A stretch of DNA of 64,000 bases from Vibrio maerlii (GCF_003415655.1 NZ_QRHC01000006.1:124001-188000); one strand, 5' to 3'; positions 35,000-44,341 are shown, numbered from the stretch's first letter. The notes: generated from the letters alone by a model not told the origin. Numbers and translations: made by a program.

Positions 35000-35482
35000 A
35001 TGAAAAAAACACTATTAGCGCTAGCTCTGATCGGTGCATCTGCAACGGCTTCTGCTGATTCTTGGATTTACGGTGGCGTTAATGCTGGTCAAGCGGACTT
35101 TGGTGGTGAGACTGATAGCAGCTACGGTGTACACATTGGTACGGGCATCCTTCCTTTCATCGGCCTAGAAGCGGGTTATCAAAACCACGGTAAGATTGAT
35201 TTCGGTCCAGGCCTTGAAATCGATGGTGATTCAGTTTACTTCGCAGCTAAACCGAGCATCGACTTTGGTCCACTGCATGTGTACGCGCGTGGTGGTGTTC
35301 ACAGCTACAATTTTGATACATCTTTTGGTAAAGAAGACGACTTTGAAATGATGTACGGCATTGGTGCTGAGTACTTTGTATTTGGTCCACTGTCTGTGGG
35401 TGCAAGCTACAACATATTCAAAACGAAGCTTGACGAAGACATCAAGACGTTCGCAATCAACGCCTCTCTGCACTTCCTATAA
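35000..35482 (+). CDS. Small outer membrane beta-barrel protein (OmpA-like transmembrane domain)
   Basis: This 160-residue protein has a clear signal peptide (MKKTLLALALIGASATASA, cleavage near 19-20) and an eight-strand-like barrel ending in LHFL. It begins WIYGGVNAGQADFGG and has pairs of strands separated by Gly/Asp turns. It resembles the porin-like OmpX/OmpA barrel families. ATG 35000 is supported by the signal peptide; residues in frame before it are unrelated. It lies 99 bases after hrpA and may have its own promoter. Confidence 0.75.
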   Translation: MKKTLLALALIGASATASADSWIYGGVNAGQADFGGETDSSYGVHIGTGILPFIGLEAGYQNHGKIDFGPGLEIDGDSVYFAAKPSIDFGPLHVYARGGVHSYNFDTSFGKEDDFEMMYGIGAEYFVFGPLSVGASYNIFKTKLDEDIKTFAINASLHFL

Positions 35483-35511
35483 TCGCCCAAAGCGATAACG
35501 GTAGAAATTCA

Positions 35512-35538
35512 AAAGGTCAGCAAGTCGCTGACCTTTGT
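35512..35538 (+). terminator. Terminator between convergent genes
   Basis: AAAGGTCAGC (35512-35521) and GCTGACCTTT (35527-35536) form a 10-bp stem with loop AAGTC. A-rich and T-rich flanks may serve both strands. Confidence 0.75.
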
Positions 35539-35563
35539 TGTACTTGGGACATGTGATTAGCGG

Positions 35564-36463
35564 TTATTGACTGAGGTTGCTTTTCCACTTAGCTAACTCT
35601 TCAATGTGCTCTGGGCCAATGCCACAGCAGCCTCCAATGATACGAGCTCCGGCTTCATACCAACGCTGGGCAAAAGCTAGATATTCGAGTGGTGAGAGTG
35701 GGCGCATAGCTTGCAGCGTATCGTTAGCCTCATGATCCGACTGGATGGCGCTAAAGCTATTGGCGTAAGCACCAAGTGTCATTGAGACACTGCACCTGTT
35801 CATGATTTCATTCGAATCGGCTAGCGCTTGTTCCATCACCTCTGGCACAGAGCAGTTAAATAGAACCGCATCTGCCCCGAGTTCACAAGCTTTAGTAATC
35901 GCTTGACGAACTGACTCACCAGAACGTAGGGTAGGCTGCTCATTTAGCTTATCAGATAGAGTAAAAGCGTAATAACGAGGCTTATCACTGCTATTAAGCA
36001 CTTTATGGGCTATTTCAAACTCAACAACGCTGGAGAGTGTTTCTACGATCCAAGAGTCGACATATGGCTCTTGAGCCTTCATTAACTCTGTGTAAATAGA
36101 TTCAGCTTCATCTGGTAGGAATAGATCGGGACGGTAGCTACCAAAAGGTGGTGGTAGAGAGCCAGATACATTAACGCTAGTATTCATATTGAGCTTTGCT
36201 TGCTTTGCGAGCTTTCCTGACAGTGAGGCCAGCTCTGTTCCGCGCGATTGGTATAAGTCACGACCTAAATGGAAAGGCACACAGGCGTAGCTGTTGGTAA
36301 TAATCAACTCGGCACCTGAATGGATAAAGTTTTCATGAGCTTGCAGTACATGTTGTGGCGATTCGATGAGTGCTTGAGCACTCCATAGCGGTTGTGAGAA
36401 TGGTGCTCCGACCCGTTCGAGCTCTCTTCCCATCCCGCCATCCATGATAACTAATTCGGTCAT
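35564..36463 (-). CDS. Homocysteine S-methyltransferase family protein
   Basis: This 299-residue TIM-barrel protein has the start MDGGMGRELERVG of the family and the zinc-binding cysteines expected in FNCS (near 205) and GGCCGIGPEHI (near 278). Such enzymes move a methyl group from S-methylmethionine or similar donors to homocysteine, giving methionine (MmuM-like). AAGGAAC lies upstream of ATG 36463. It is a single-gene unit with no S-methylmethionine permease next to it. Confidence 0.88.
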   Translation of the reverse strand: MTELVIMDGGMGRELERVGAPFSQPLWSAQALIESPQHVLQAHENFIHSGAELIITNSYACVPFHLGRDLYQSRGTELASLSGKLAKQAKLNMNTSVNVSGSLPPPFGSYRPDLFLPDEAESIYTELMKAQEPYVDSWIVETLSSVVEFEIAHKVLNSSDKPRYYAFTLSDKLNEQPTLRSGESVRQAITKACELGADAVLFNCSVPEVMEQALADSNEIMNRCSVSMTLGAYANSFSAIQSDHEANDTLQAMRPLSPLEYLAFAQRWYEAGARIIGGCCGIGPEHIEELAKWKSNLSQ

Positions 36464-36547
36464 TTTTAATTGTTCCTTGCCGTACTGCGCTAAAAGACAA
36501 AATTATACATATACTTAACTAAGGCTCAATCATTGAAGGGATATCAT

Positions 36548-36883
36548 ATGGTTAAGATTACCTTGGTTTCGCTGACACTCCTTATTGCTTCATTCTCATT
36601 ACCGGCTTTTTCTAAACCTTTGAACTGCAACCTCAAAGAAACCGCCGACACCTTTCTTTTCTATCCAGAGCAGTTAGTTTATCAGAGTGAGCAGTTTGCC
36701 ATTTTTCATAACTTTAAGGGAAGGGTTGTGACCCAAGTGGATATGAAAACCAACGAATTGATTAGAACCACTTATTTAGGTGAGAGTTATACACCTAAGT
36801 ATCAAATATTGTTTGGTCAGTGTAGCAATGCAGTTAATACGTTAGAAATGTGGCAGCTTAATCAAGTCCCCTTTGATGATTAA
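36548..36883 (+). CDS. Small secreted hypothetical protein
   Basis: This 111-residue protein has a signal peptide (about 1-22, MVKITLVSLTLLIASFSLPAFS) and a mature part of about 89 residues with a Cys pair (NCNLKE and FGQCSN) that could form a disulfide. No family is recognised. AAGGG lies 7 bases before ATG 36548; an in-frame TTG at 36533 would leave no ribosome binding site. A perfect palindromic terminator follows. Confidence 0.65.
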   Translation: MVKITLVSLTLLIASFSLPAFSKPLNCNLKETADTFLFYPEQLVYQSEQFAIFHNFKGRVVTQVDMKTNELIRTTYLGESYTPKYQILFGQCSNAVNTLEMWQLNQVPFDD

Positions 36884-36896
36884 CTAAGCGTAGAGT

Positions 36897-36918
36897 AAAG
36901 GAGGCGCTCGCCTCCTTT
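36897..36918. terminator. Bidirectional terminator between convergent genes
   Basis: AAAGGAGGCG (36897-36906) and CGCCTCCTTT (36909-36918) are perfect complements around a 2-base centre. It lies between the small secreted protein and the TetR gene. Confidence 0.75.
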
Positions 36919-36928
36919 GTCCTAATGT

Positions 36929-37501
36929 TTACCGACCACCAATAGCTCGCCAGTACATCTCAAAGCCTTGTTCAATGTAGAGGCTGAGTTCATGCTCAAG
37001 AGATGAACCCTCTTCAATCAACCAAGAGGCGCACGCCAAGAAATGGCTGTGGGTAAATTGGTGAACCAGTTCTAGCGGGACTTCAGTTAAGACTCCTGCC
37101 TCTTGCCCTAAGCGAACTGAGTCATCAACGTTGGCGAACATTTTGGACGCCAACGCTCTGCGGTTGTCGCTTGCCGGGTGGAAATGGATTTGAGTAAGGA
37201 AGCGCATCTCCGTTGGATGACTGAGTGCCCAAGCCATAGTGGCGTTCCAACTTGCGTTCATCTTTTGATGTAATCCTTCAGGTTCAGCCGCTTGGGTTTC
37301 TCCCATGCTATTGTAGAGTTGCTGTTTAAGGTGTTTAAACAGATCATCTATCAGCTGAGATTTATTTTCAAAATGATGAAACAATGTCCCTTTAGCGACA
37401 CCTGCCGCCTTGGCAATTTGCGCGGTAGAAGTGCTTTCTATGCCTTGTTCCGAAATGAGCTCTAAAGCGGACTGTAATATCTGCTCTTTCTTTGTCATCA
37501 T
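36929..37501 (-). CDS. TetR family repressor of the adjacent aldehyde dehydrogenase
   Basis: This 190-residue protein has a TetR helix-turn-helix (ALELISEQGIESTSTAQIAKAAGVAKGTLFHHFENKSQLI, split over about 13-52) and a ligand-binding helical C-terminal domain. Its start overlaps the ALDH stop by 4 bases, so the two genes are coupled. A perfect TetR-type palindrome lies before the ALDH gene, so this protein very likely represses its own operon, relieved by an aldehyde or acid ligand. Confidence 0.9.
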   Translation of the reverse strand: MMTKKEQILQSALELISEQGIESTSTAQIAKAAGVAKGTLFHHFENKSQLIDDLFKHLKQQLYNSMGETQAAEPEGLHQKMNASWNATMAWALSHPTEMRFLTQIHFHPASDNRRALASKMFANVDDSVRLGQEAGVLTEVPLELVHQFTHSHFLACASWLIEEGSSLEHELSLYIEQGFEMYWRAIGGR

Positions 37502-38916
37502 TTTGTCATCACTTTCAATACCATACGTTTAATGAAACCATTATAAGGAGGGTGCATCAGCTTAGTGAAATTATATTTACCTCTGGTGAGAACGGTTTTC
37601 GCGTGACTGAGTGATTTAAAACCTTCCTCACCATGATAGTGACCCGTACCAGATGGTCCGATCCCCCCAAATGGTGCATCTTCTGCTGCCACATGAACCA
37701 GAGAGTCGTTGATACACACACCGCCAGAATGCGTTTGGTGAATAACGCTATTTTGAATTGTTGAGTTGTGACTCATCAAGTACAGCGCTAATGGTCTTGG
37801 GCGTGCGTTGATGTACTCAAGCGCATCGCTGATGTCGTCGTAGGGTATGACAGGCAGCACGGGTCCGAACAGCTCTTCTTGTAGTACTAACATATCCTCA
37901 GTCGTGTCCGTGATGATGTGTGGTGTCATTCGATGCTGGGCATCATCAAAGCTGGTTGAATCTATTGTATGGATTTGTGCACCTTTTGCTTTTGCGTCTT
38001 CAACAACAGACTTCAAACGAGCGTATTGGCGTTGATTGATCACCGATGAGTAGTCTTTACTTGCCAATCCTTGTGGGTATAACTTCTTAAAGTAAGCTTT
38101 GTAAGCTTGAATAAATTCGTTGACCTTGTTTCTTGGCAGCAGAACATAATCAGGTGCGACACATATTTGACCGGCGTTAAGGCTCTTTGAGTAAAGAATA
38201 CGCTCTACCGCGTCAGTGATATCGAAATCAGGGTCTATGACAGTAGGGGACTTACCACCCAACTCTAAGGTCACTGGGGTAAGATTTTTTGAAGCCGCTT
38301 TCATCACATGCTTACCGACCATAGTCGACCCCGTGAATACTATGTGGTCGAATGAGAGTTCGCTGAATCGTGATGCAATTTCAACTTCGCCTTCAATGAT
38401 AGAAACTTGCTTCTCTTCAAACCCTTTTGCCAGCATTTCTCGTAGAACTCGATTAACCGCTGGGGTGAACTCAGACATCTTGAGCATTGCGGTATTACCT
38501 GCGGAGATTGCCGTGATCAGTGGTACAAGCGCTAAGCCGATAGGAAAATTCCACGGGACGATAATTCCTATAACGCCCTTAGGTTGATAATGAACCTCAA
38601 CTTTAGCTGGCGTGAGCATCAAGCCCGCATGACGCTTAGAGGGTTTCATCCAAGATTTAAGGTTTTTGAGGCTGTAATTCACAAACTGTAGAGATGGACC
38701 AATATCAGCAATCAACGTGTCATTTTGCGCTCGGTGACCGAAATCTTCTGATGCAGCAGCAATGATCTGGTCTTTATAGTCTAAGATCAGGGCTTTCAAC
38801 TTTGTAAGATCAGCCTTACGTTGCTCAATAGTTGGGCTTGTGTTTTGAGCGAAGTAGCTTTTTTGGACAGCAAATATACTTTCTAGTCTTTCAGCTGAGG
38901 TTTTGTTCATAGACAT
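37498..38916 (-). CDS. Coniferyl-aldehyde-type aldehyde dehydrogenase
   Basis: This 472-residue protein is an NAD(P)-dependent aldehyde dehydrogenase. It has PWNFPIGLALVPLITAISAGNTAMLKMSE (split; near 123-150), the catalytic Glu in ELGGKSP near 218, and the catalytic Cys in NAGQICVAPDY near 252. The C-terminal hydrophobic end and the HYHGEEGFKSLSH region place it with class 3-like or coniferyl aldehyde dehydrogenases, which oxidise aromatic or fatty aldehydes. The physiological substrate is unknown. It is first in an operon with the TetR gene. Confidence 0.88.
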   Translation of the reverse strand: MSMNKTSAERLESIFAVQKSYFAQNTSPTIEQRKADLTKLKALILDYKDQIIAAASEDFGHRAQNDTLIADIGPSLQFVNYSLKNLKSWMKPSKRHAGLMLTPAKVEVHYQPKGVIGIIVPWNFPIGLALVPLITAISAGNTAMLKMSEFTPAVNRVLREMLAKGFEEKQVSIIEGEVEIASRFSELSFDHIVFTGSTMVGKHVMKAASKNLTPVTLELGGKSPTVIDPDFDITDAVERILYSKSLNAGQICVAPDYVLLPRNKVNEFIQAYKAYFKKLYPQGLASKDYSSVINQRQYARLKSVVEDAKAKGAQIHTIDSTSFDDAQHRMTPHIITDTTEDMLVLQEELFGPVLPVIPYDDISDALEYINARPRPLALYLMSHNSTIQNSVIHQTHSGGVCINDSLVHVAAEDAPFGGIGPSGTGHYHGEEGFKSLSHAKTVLTRGKYNFTKLMHPPYNGFIKRMVLKVMTK

Positions 38917-38957
38917 AACGACACCTTAGTTTCTTTTTACTTCTATATTTCCTTTTG

Positions 38958-38975
38958 ACTGACCGGTCGGTCAGT
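38958..38975. promoter_or_regulatory. Palindromic TetR-type operator
   Basis: ACTGACCGGTCGGTCAGT is a perfect 18-bp palindrome 41 bases before the ALDH start. It matches the core seen in many TetR-family operators that bind near TGACCGGTCGGTCA. Confidence 0.85.
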
Positions 38976-39132
38976 TGCTGGGTTAAGCATATGACTTGTT
39001 GATTAGGTATACAAGTGTTTTGCGCGAAAATTGGTCAGGTTTAGTGATTTCAGTCTGATTGGAAGGAGAATCTATTTTTCATGGAACTCGCAAAATGCTC
39101 AAAAGGAGTGATAGGAGTGTAGTTTTGATTTG

Positions 39133-39163
39133 AAAAAGACAGCCGCTATCAGTGAGCGGCTGT
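39133..39163 (-). terminator. Terminator after the histidine kinase operon
   Basis: On the minus strand ACAGCCGCT and AGCGGCTGT (39163-39155 and 39147-39139) form a 9-bp stem with a 7-base loop, followed by C and five T. Confidence 0.8.
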
Positions 39164-39196
39164 GTGTGAGATCAGATGTAGCTAGGTTAATTAAGA

Positions 39197-40567
39197 TTAC
39201 GTCGCGACTTTGAGTGTCAATGTGGTTTTTAAGCCGCCCATTGAACTCTCATCAAGGGAAAGGCTACCACGGTAGCTATGAGCCATTTCATTGACGATAT
39301 TGAGACCAAGGCCGGTGCCAGGGGTGGTTTCGTCTAACCTAACGCCACGCTTGAGTGCTTGTTTACGGTCTTCCTCTGGTATGCCTGGGCCGTTATCTTC
39401 AATGGTGATCTGGATTGTGTCTTCGATAATCTCTGAATGAATTCGAATAGTACTTCTTGCCCATTTGTAGGCGTTCTCCATTAAGTTGCCAACCATCTCG
39501 TCGAGATCGACCTCTTCAACTGCGACATTCAATTCAGGGTCAATTTCATTGATAAGTAAAATTTCTCGTTCAGCAAAGACCTTGTCGAAAGCGATAGAGA
39601 TGAAATCAACTCGATCACTGGGATTGGACTTTACTGAGAGAATATTACGGGCACCGGCCATGCGAGCACGTCCTAGGTGGTAATCAATATGACCTTGGAT
39701 TTGTTCAATCGGGATCAGTAGCTGGCTTTGATACTCCTCGGGAAGTTGACGAATATCATTCTTAACGACAGATAAAGGTGTTTTAAGCGCGTGCGAGAGG
39801 TTACCTGCATGATTGCGTGCTCTATCTAGCAATTCTTGATAGTGGAAGAGTAGGGCGTTGAGGTCGTGGATGACTGGGGCAATCTCTTTTGGGTAATTAG
39901 CATTGAGCGAGTCGGCCTCACCATTACGAAGATCGACCAATTCTTTCTGCATATCGTTAAGCGGCCTAAGTGACCACGTAACTTGTGCACCTATCAATAT
40001 CAACACGCCAATGAACAGTAAGATCAAGATAATCCAAAGTTGTCCAATGATACTTTGCAACGCTTCTTCGACAGGGTCTTCATCGACACCGACAATGGCG
40101 AATACAGGCTCATTAAGTTCTGGAAGGTAAAGGGTGCGATAGACTGTAATCAGTTTTTCTTTGTTTGGTCCATTGGCATGACGGCCTTTGTTTTTGACGT
40201 CAATCTGCTTGTCCCACAAAGAGCGAGAGCGAAGAGACTGGTCTTCTGTCATTACGCTCCAATAAAGTCCACTGTATGGGCGCTGAAAGCGAGGATCGGA
40301 CAGTCTTCCATCTAAGATAAGATTGCCATCGTTATCAACCTCAATATTGGCAGATAATTCGTCAAGCGCATGAGTGAGTTGAATCTTTGCATCATCGACG
40401 AGGTATTGATGGATTAGGGTTGGTATAATCACGCCGGCTGCGAGGATCATAGCACTTAACCAAAGCGCCGCGGCAAGTAACAAGCGGGCTTTAAGGCTGG
40501 TGTTTTTCTTTCCCCAACGCACTAAGTTCTTAGCGCGCTGGGTTAGGTAGGCAAGTTTTGCTTTCAT
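39197..40567 (-). CDS. Sensor histidine kinase (PhoQ-like)
   Basis: This 456-residue kinase has two membrane segments (about 30-52 and 172-194) around a periplasmic sensor of ~120 residues. A HAMP-like linker follows, then the H box with HALKTPLSVVKND (near 260), N box LMENAYKWARS, G1 DNGPGIP and G2 GTGLGLNIVNEM. It lies 13 bases after a response regulator gene. The pair and its PepSY neighbour resemble V. cholerae CarS/CarR (also named VprB/VprA; VC1319/VC1320), which control lipid A glycine modification. That orthology is a recollection to be checked. Confidence 0.87.
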   Translation of the reverse strand: MKAKLAYLTQRAKNLVRWGKKNTSLKARLLLAAALWLSAMILAAGVIIPTLIHQYLVDDAKIQLTHALDELSANIEVDNDGNLILDGRLSDPRFQRPYSGLYWSVMTEDQSLRSRSLWDKQIDVKNKGRHANGPNKEKLITVYRTLYLPELNEPVFAIVGVDEDPVEEALQSIIGQLWIILILLFIGVLILIGAQVTWSLRPLNDMQKELVDLRNGEADSLNANYPKEIAPVIHDLNALLFHYQELLDRARNHAGNLSHALKTPLSVVKNDIRQLPEEYQSQLLIPIEQIQGHIDYHLGRARMAGARNILSVKSNPSDRVDFISIAFDKVFAEREILLINEIDPELNVAVEEVDLDEMVGNLMENAYKWARSTIRIHSEIIEDTIQITIEDNGPGIPEEDRKQALKRGVRLDETTPGTGLGLNIVNEMAHSYRGSLSLDESSMGGLKTTLTLKVAT

Positions 40568-40580
40568 GAAACACCCACCA

Positions 40581-41240
40581 TCAATTTGCGTTCAGTTGGT
40601 AGCCTAAGCCGCGAACGGTTTTGATGATTTGAGGAGAGATTTTCTTACGAATACGTCCAATGAACACTTCTACGGTATTTGAGTCTCGGTCAAAGTCTTG
40701 TTTATAAATATGCTCGACGAGTTCGGTACGAGAGATGACCTTCTCCGAATTATGCATAAAGTAAGCAACGACTTTATATTCTAATGCCGTTAAGCTTACG
40801 GCTTGCCCTTGCCATAGAACCTTTGAAGAGCGCGTGTCTAAGCTTAAATCACCCATGGTCATGATTGGTGATGCATTACCCGAAGCACGACGTAATTGAG
40901 CTCGTAGACGAGCAATCAACTCGACAGTATCGAATGGTTTAGTTAGATAATCATCAGCACCTGCATTGAGGCCCTCAACTCGTTGAGTCAGGGTGTCACG
41001 TGCGCTAAGAATAATAACAGGCGTATTGATATTCTCGTCTCGAATGCCTTTAAGAACGGTCAGGCCATCGATTTTTGGTAAGCCAAGATCAAGTACAATT
41101 GCATCCCAGTCTTCAGAAGTTGCGCGGTAGAGCGCGTCGATACCGTCGGTTGATAGCTCTGGCACCCATTCATTGCCTTCAAGGGCTTCAATGATCTGTT
41201 CACCTAGGCGCGTATCATCTTCTACAACAAGTATTTTCAT
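40581..41240 (-). CDS. OmpR-family response regulator (PhoP/CarR-like)
   Basis: This 219-residue protein has a receiver domain with the phospho-accepting Asp in IVLDLGLPKIDG (about residue 51) and the acidic pair EDD at 7-9. A winged-helix OmpR-type DNA-binding domain (about 125-219) ends GLGYQLNAN. It is co-encoded with a PhoQ-like kinase and an upstream PepSY-domain gene. It is the likely transcription regulator of that operon, similar to V. cholerae CarR. Confidence 0.9.
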   Translation of the reverse strand: MKILVVEDDTRLGEQIIEALEGNEWVPELSTDGIDALYRATSEDWDAIVLDLGLPKIDGLTVLKGIRDENINTPVIILSARDTLTQRVEGLNAGADDYLTKPFDTVELIARLRAQLRRASGNASPIMTMGDLSLDTRSSKVLWQGQAVSLTALEYKVVAYFMHNSEKVISRTELVEHIYKQDFDRDSNTVEVFIGRIRKKISPQIIKTVRGLGYQLNAN

Positions 41241-41304
41241 GGGGGATCTGACCTTTTTTATGTAATTTTGAGTCTAGTGGTTTGCTTTAAAGTAGGCTTC
41301 GAGC

Positions 41305-41721
41305 TTATTGAGGAGCTTTGATGACATTCATGAGATTACGCCCTTTAATTTCAAGCATTTCAAGGGTTTTGGCATCGTACTCCACTTTAATCACGTTACT
41401 CTCATGTATCAACTTTAGTTCATAAACCCATTCATCGTCGTCCTCTTCAAGCTCGACTTTGATTATGCGACCATTAAGCTCATTTTCTACCGTAGAATAG
41501 AGTGCTGAAAAAGGTTGAATCAGACCCGCTTGGACTGCTCGATAGACATCATCTTGATCCTCTTCAAACTCAACATCCGTTCCGGCTTTATAAGCGTCCT
41601 GTACAAGTGCATGGCCGTCTTTATGTTCATGACCACTCTTGGCATAGCTATAGCTACTCATTCCCAAGCTACAGAGCATTAGCAAAGCAGAGGTTGTAAG
41701 CGTTTGAATTCTCATCAGCAT
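41305..41721 (-). CDS. PepSY-domain periplasmic protein
   Basis: This protein of about 138 residues has an N-terminal signal peptide (hydrophobic stretch TTSALLMLCSLGMSSYSYA) and one PepSY domain (about 60-130; VQAGLIQPFSALYSTVENELNGRIIKVELEEDDDEW, split). It is rich in acidic residues. It comes before the two-component genes on the same strand with a 64-base gap, so it may be part of the operon; PepSY proteins commonly accompany PhoPQ-like sensors. An internal ATG at 41715 has better spacing to AGGAG. Confidence 0.82.
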   Translation of the reverse strand: MLMRIQTLTTSALLMLCSLGMSSYSYAKSGHEHKDGHALVQDAYKAGTDVEFEEDQDDVYRAVQAGLIQPFSALYSTVENELNGRIIKVELEEDDDEWVYELKLIHESNVIKVEYDAKTLEMLEIKGRNLMNVIKAPQ

Positions 41722-41827
41722 TCGCTCCTAAAACAGTAGATGAATCTATTAGAACCAGTATATGTAAACAAAGATGAATAGGAAGTGAATGGCGCAAAGA
41801 AACAAATCAGCGAGAGGTGTGATGTGT

Positions 41828-43564
41828 TTATTTGAGTTCATCTTCAAAGATCTTGTCACGCAAATTCCAGAAGCGGCCTGATTTTCTTGCGATTACGAAT
41901 TGAGGTGGGCGAAATCTATGTTGATTATTGACCACTTTGTTTGGCGTAAGTTCTTCATATGGACGGTGACGGTCGGCTAAGTGAGGGCGCACGAATTGAT
42001 CCTTGAAGCGTTTTTTCTGCGCCTTGGTATTCATTAACCAAAATTCATGAACTTGTGCTTGGTTTTCACCGACATAAGAGATCTTGAGTTGGAAGTTGCC
42101 TTTGCTGTCTTTCTGAGATTGGAAGTTCATTTCCAAACACTCAAATACTAATGCATCTTTGAGGTTGAGTGCTTCTTTCAGCTTTTTATCCGGATCGACA
42201 AGCGTGGCATCACACTCATGACAGATACGTGCAGCGATGTCGTTATCGGCACCGCATTCACCGCAATATTTTGCTCTGAATCGATAGTTGCAGTGCTCAC
42301 GTTCACCTGTGTCTTCATCAGTGAAGAAGCCTTGGCACTTGCGACCGTAGTGTTCGATCAAAAAGCCGTTTGCGTCAAGCTTGCCCCAGAAGTTGTTGTT
42401 GAAGCCACATGCGGGGCAGGGAATGGTAATAATCTCGCTGGTGGAATCCGGTTTTGGGTCACCTACTTCAGGTTGGTAAAGGTCATAGCTGTTACCTGCG
42501 TAATCGAGTACCAAGCATTCTGTTTTGCCTTCAGATAATCTCAAACCGCGGCCAACAATTTGTTGGTAGAGGCTAATCGACTCCGTTGGACGAAGAATAG
42601 CAATTAAATCGACATGCGGAGCATCAAAGCCGGTGGTGAGCACTGAAACGTTAACCAGGTATTTGGTCTTACGCTGCTTGAAATCATTGATAATGGCATC
42701 GCGCTCTAAAGTCGGTGTATCACCGATCACCAGTTGAGTATGTTCAGCTGGGAGTAAAGATTGGATCTCTTGTGCGTGACGTACCGTCGCAGCAAATATC
42801 ATCACGCCCAGTTTGTCTGAGCTAAGCTGAGTGATTTGATCAACAATTTGTGGCGTTGCACGTTTGGATTGTTCGATCACTAAATCTAGGTCGGATTCTT
42901 TATAGCGACCGGTGTTTGCGGGTTTTAGCTGAGAAAAGTCGTAGCTCAGTACTGGAGCATCGACAATTCTGGCGGGTGTCAGGAACTCTTCATCAAGCAA
43001 GTAGCGAATCGGCAACTCGAAGATGCAGTCTCGGAAGAAGCGCGGCTCGTCAGTGCGTACCTGTCCACGGGTATGATATTGGTAAATCCAGCCCATTCCC
43101 AAGCGATATGGTGTAGCGGTTAACCCCAACACCTTAATTCCTGGATTGATGTCACTGAGGTGTTGAATCACCTTCTGATAGGCACTGTTTTTTTGCTCAG
43201 GTACTCGGTGACATTCATCGATGACCAAGAGTGAAAACTGATTAGCAAAGGCATCGAGATTTCTGACTACTGATTGGACGGAAGCGAACACCACTTGTTG
43301 GTCGGTTTCTTTACGGCCCAAGCCCGCAGAAAAGATTGACCCTTTCAGCCCATAGCCTTCATATTTTGCGTGGTTTTGTTCCACTAGCTCTTTAACGTGC
43401 GCCAAGACTAATACTCGCCCTTTGGCTAATCGAGCGAGTTCAGCGATAACTAAGCTTTTTCCTGCGCCAGTCGGCAAAACAATGACCGCTGGGGTCGAGT
43501 TTTTGCGGAAATAATGAACAACGGCTTTAACAGAATCAGCTTGATAGGGACGAAGGGTATACAT
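41828..43564 (-). CDS. radD: RadD, DEAD/DEAH helicase
   Basis: This 578-residue protein matches E. coli RadD (YejH, 586 residues) from its first residues (MYTLRPYQ). Walker A is LPTGAGKS, followed by DECHR in place of DEAD and the SF2 motif GLTATPYRL. Motif VI is QIVGRGLRLSEG. The C-terminal zinc ribbon has CPACGF, CNYRF, CGECG and CHEC. RadD acts in double-strand break repair, with RecA. The start at ATG 43564 is chosen from the family start rather than the longer frame. It is divergent from rsuA; radD-rsuA-bcr are also neighbours in E. coli. Confidence 0.93.
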   Translation of the reverse strand: MYTLRPYQADSVKAVVHYFRKNSTPAVIVLPTGAGKSLVIAELARLAKGRVLVLAHVKELVEQNHAKYEGYGLKGSIFSAGLGRKETDQQVVFASVQSVVRNLDAFANQFSLLVIDECHRVPEQKNSAYQKVIQHLSDINPGIKVLGLTATPYRLGMGWIYQYHTRGQVRTDEPRFFRDCIFELPIRYLLDEEFLTPARIVDAPVLSYDFSQLKPANTGRYKESDLDLVIEQSKRATPQIVDQITQLSSDKLGVMIFAATVRHAQEIQSLLPAEHTQLVIGDTPTLERDAIINDFKQRKTKYLVNVSVLTTGFDAPHVDLIAILRPTESISLYQQIVGRGLRLSEGKTECLVLDYAGNSYDLYQPEVGDPKPDSTSEIITIPCPACGFNNNFWGKLDANGFLIEHYGRKCQGFFTDEDTGEREHCNYRFRAKYCGECGADNDIAARICHECDATLVDPDKKLKEALNLKDALVFECLEMNFQSQKDSKGNFQLKISYVGENQAQVHEFWLMNTKAQKKRFKDQFVRPHLADRHRPYEELTPNKVVNNQHRFRPPQFVIARKSGRFWNLRDKIFEDELK

Positions 43565-43645
43565 ACAAGAAAATAATGTGGATTTACGCTCAACTAATGC
43601 AGCAAACAAGCATATAATATCCGGCTTGAATTAGTCGAGGTATTC

Positions 43646-44341
43646 ATGCGTTTAGATAAATTTTTGTGCGATGCACTTGGTGTAACCCGTAGAGAAGCGA
43701 CTCAAATATTAAAATCAAAAACTGTTACCGTAAATGAGGTAATGGTAAAAAGTGGTGCAACTAAGGTCACTGACGAGTGTGTTGTGGAGTGGCAAGATAG
43801 AGAGCTCAAAGTTCATGGTCCACGTTACATCATGCTGTATAAACCAGAGGGTTTTGTTTGTTCACATGAAGATGGTTCTAATCGGACAGCTTTTGAATTG
43901 CTCGACGAAGTAAAGCAAGACAAATTGCATTTTGCTGGTCGCCTGGACGTCGATACGACTGGCTTAGTGCTCATTACTGATGATGGCCAGTGGTCTCACC
44001 GTATTACCTCACCAAAGCATAAATGTGCAAAAACGTACCGAGTATGGCTGGTTGATCCGGTTGAAGCAGATTATGTCGAGAAGTTCAAACAAGGTATTCA
44101 ACTGAAAAGTGAAACGGGGCTTACTCTCCCTGCTGAACTTGAAGTGCGTGCAGAAAGAGAAGTACTGCTGACGATTTATGAAGGCAAGTACCATCAGGTG
44201 AAACGAATGTTTGCTGCACTAGGTAATAAAGTTGAGCATCTTCACCGTGAAATGATCGGTGAGATCGAAATGGATGAATCGCTTGAACTGGGCGAATATC
44301 GCTACTTAACCGAAGAAGAAGTACAGTCTGTTTGGAAATAA
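43646..44341 (+). CDS. rsuA: RsuA, 16S rRNA pseudouridine-516 synthase
   Basis: This 231-residue protein has an N-terminal S4-like domain (about 1-60) and the catalytic domain with GRLDVDTTGLVLITDDGQWSH (Asp near 102). The later stretch KYHQVKRMFAALGNKV is shared with E. coli RsuA, which makes one pseudouridine in 16S rRNA. It lies between radD (divergent) and bcr (same strand), the arrangement known in E. coli. Confidence 0.95.
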   Translation: MRLDKFLCDALGVTRREATQILKSKTVTVNEVMVKSGATKVTDECVVEWQDRELKVHGPRYIMLYKPEGFVCSHEDGSNRTAFELLDEVKQDKLHFAGRLDVDTTGLVLITDDGQWSHRITSPKHKCAKTYRVWLVDPVEADYVEKFKQGIQLKSETGLTLPAELEVRAEREVLLTIYEGKYHQVKRMFAALGNKVEHLHREMIGEIEMDESLELGEYRYLTEEEVQSVWK

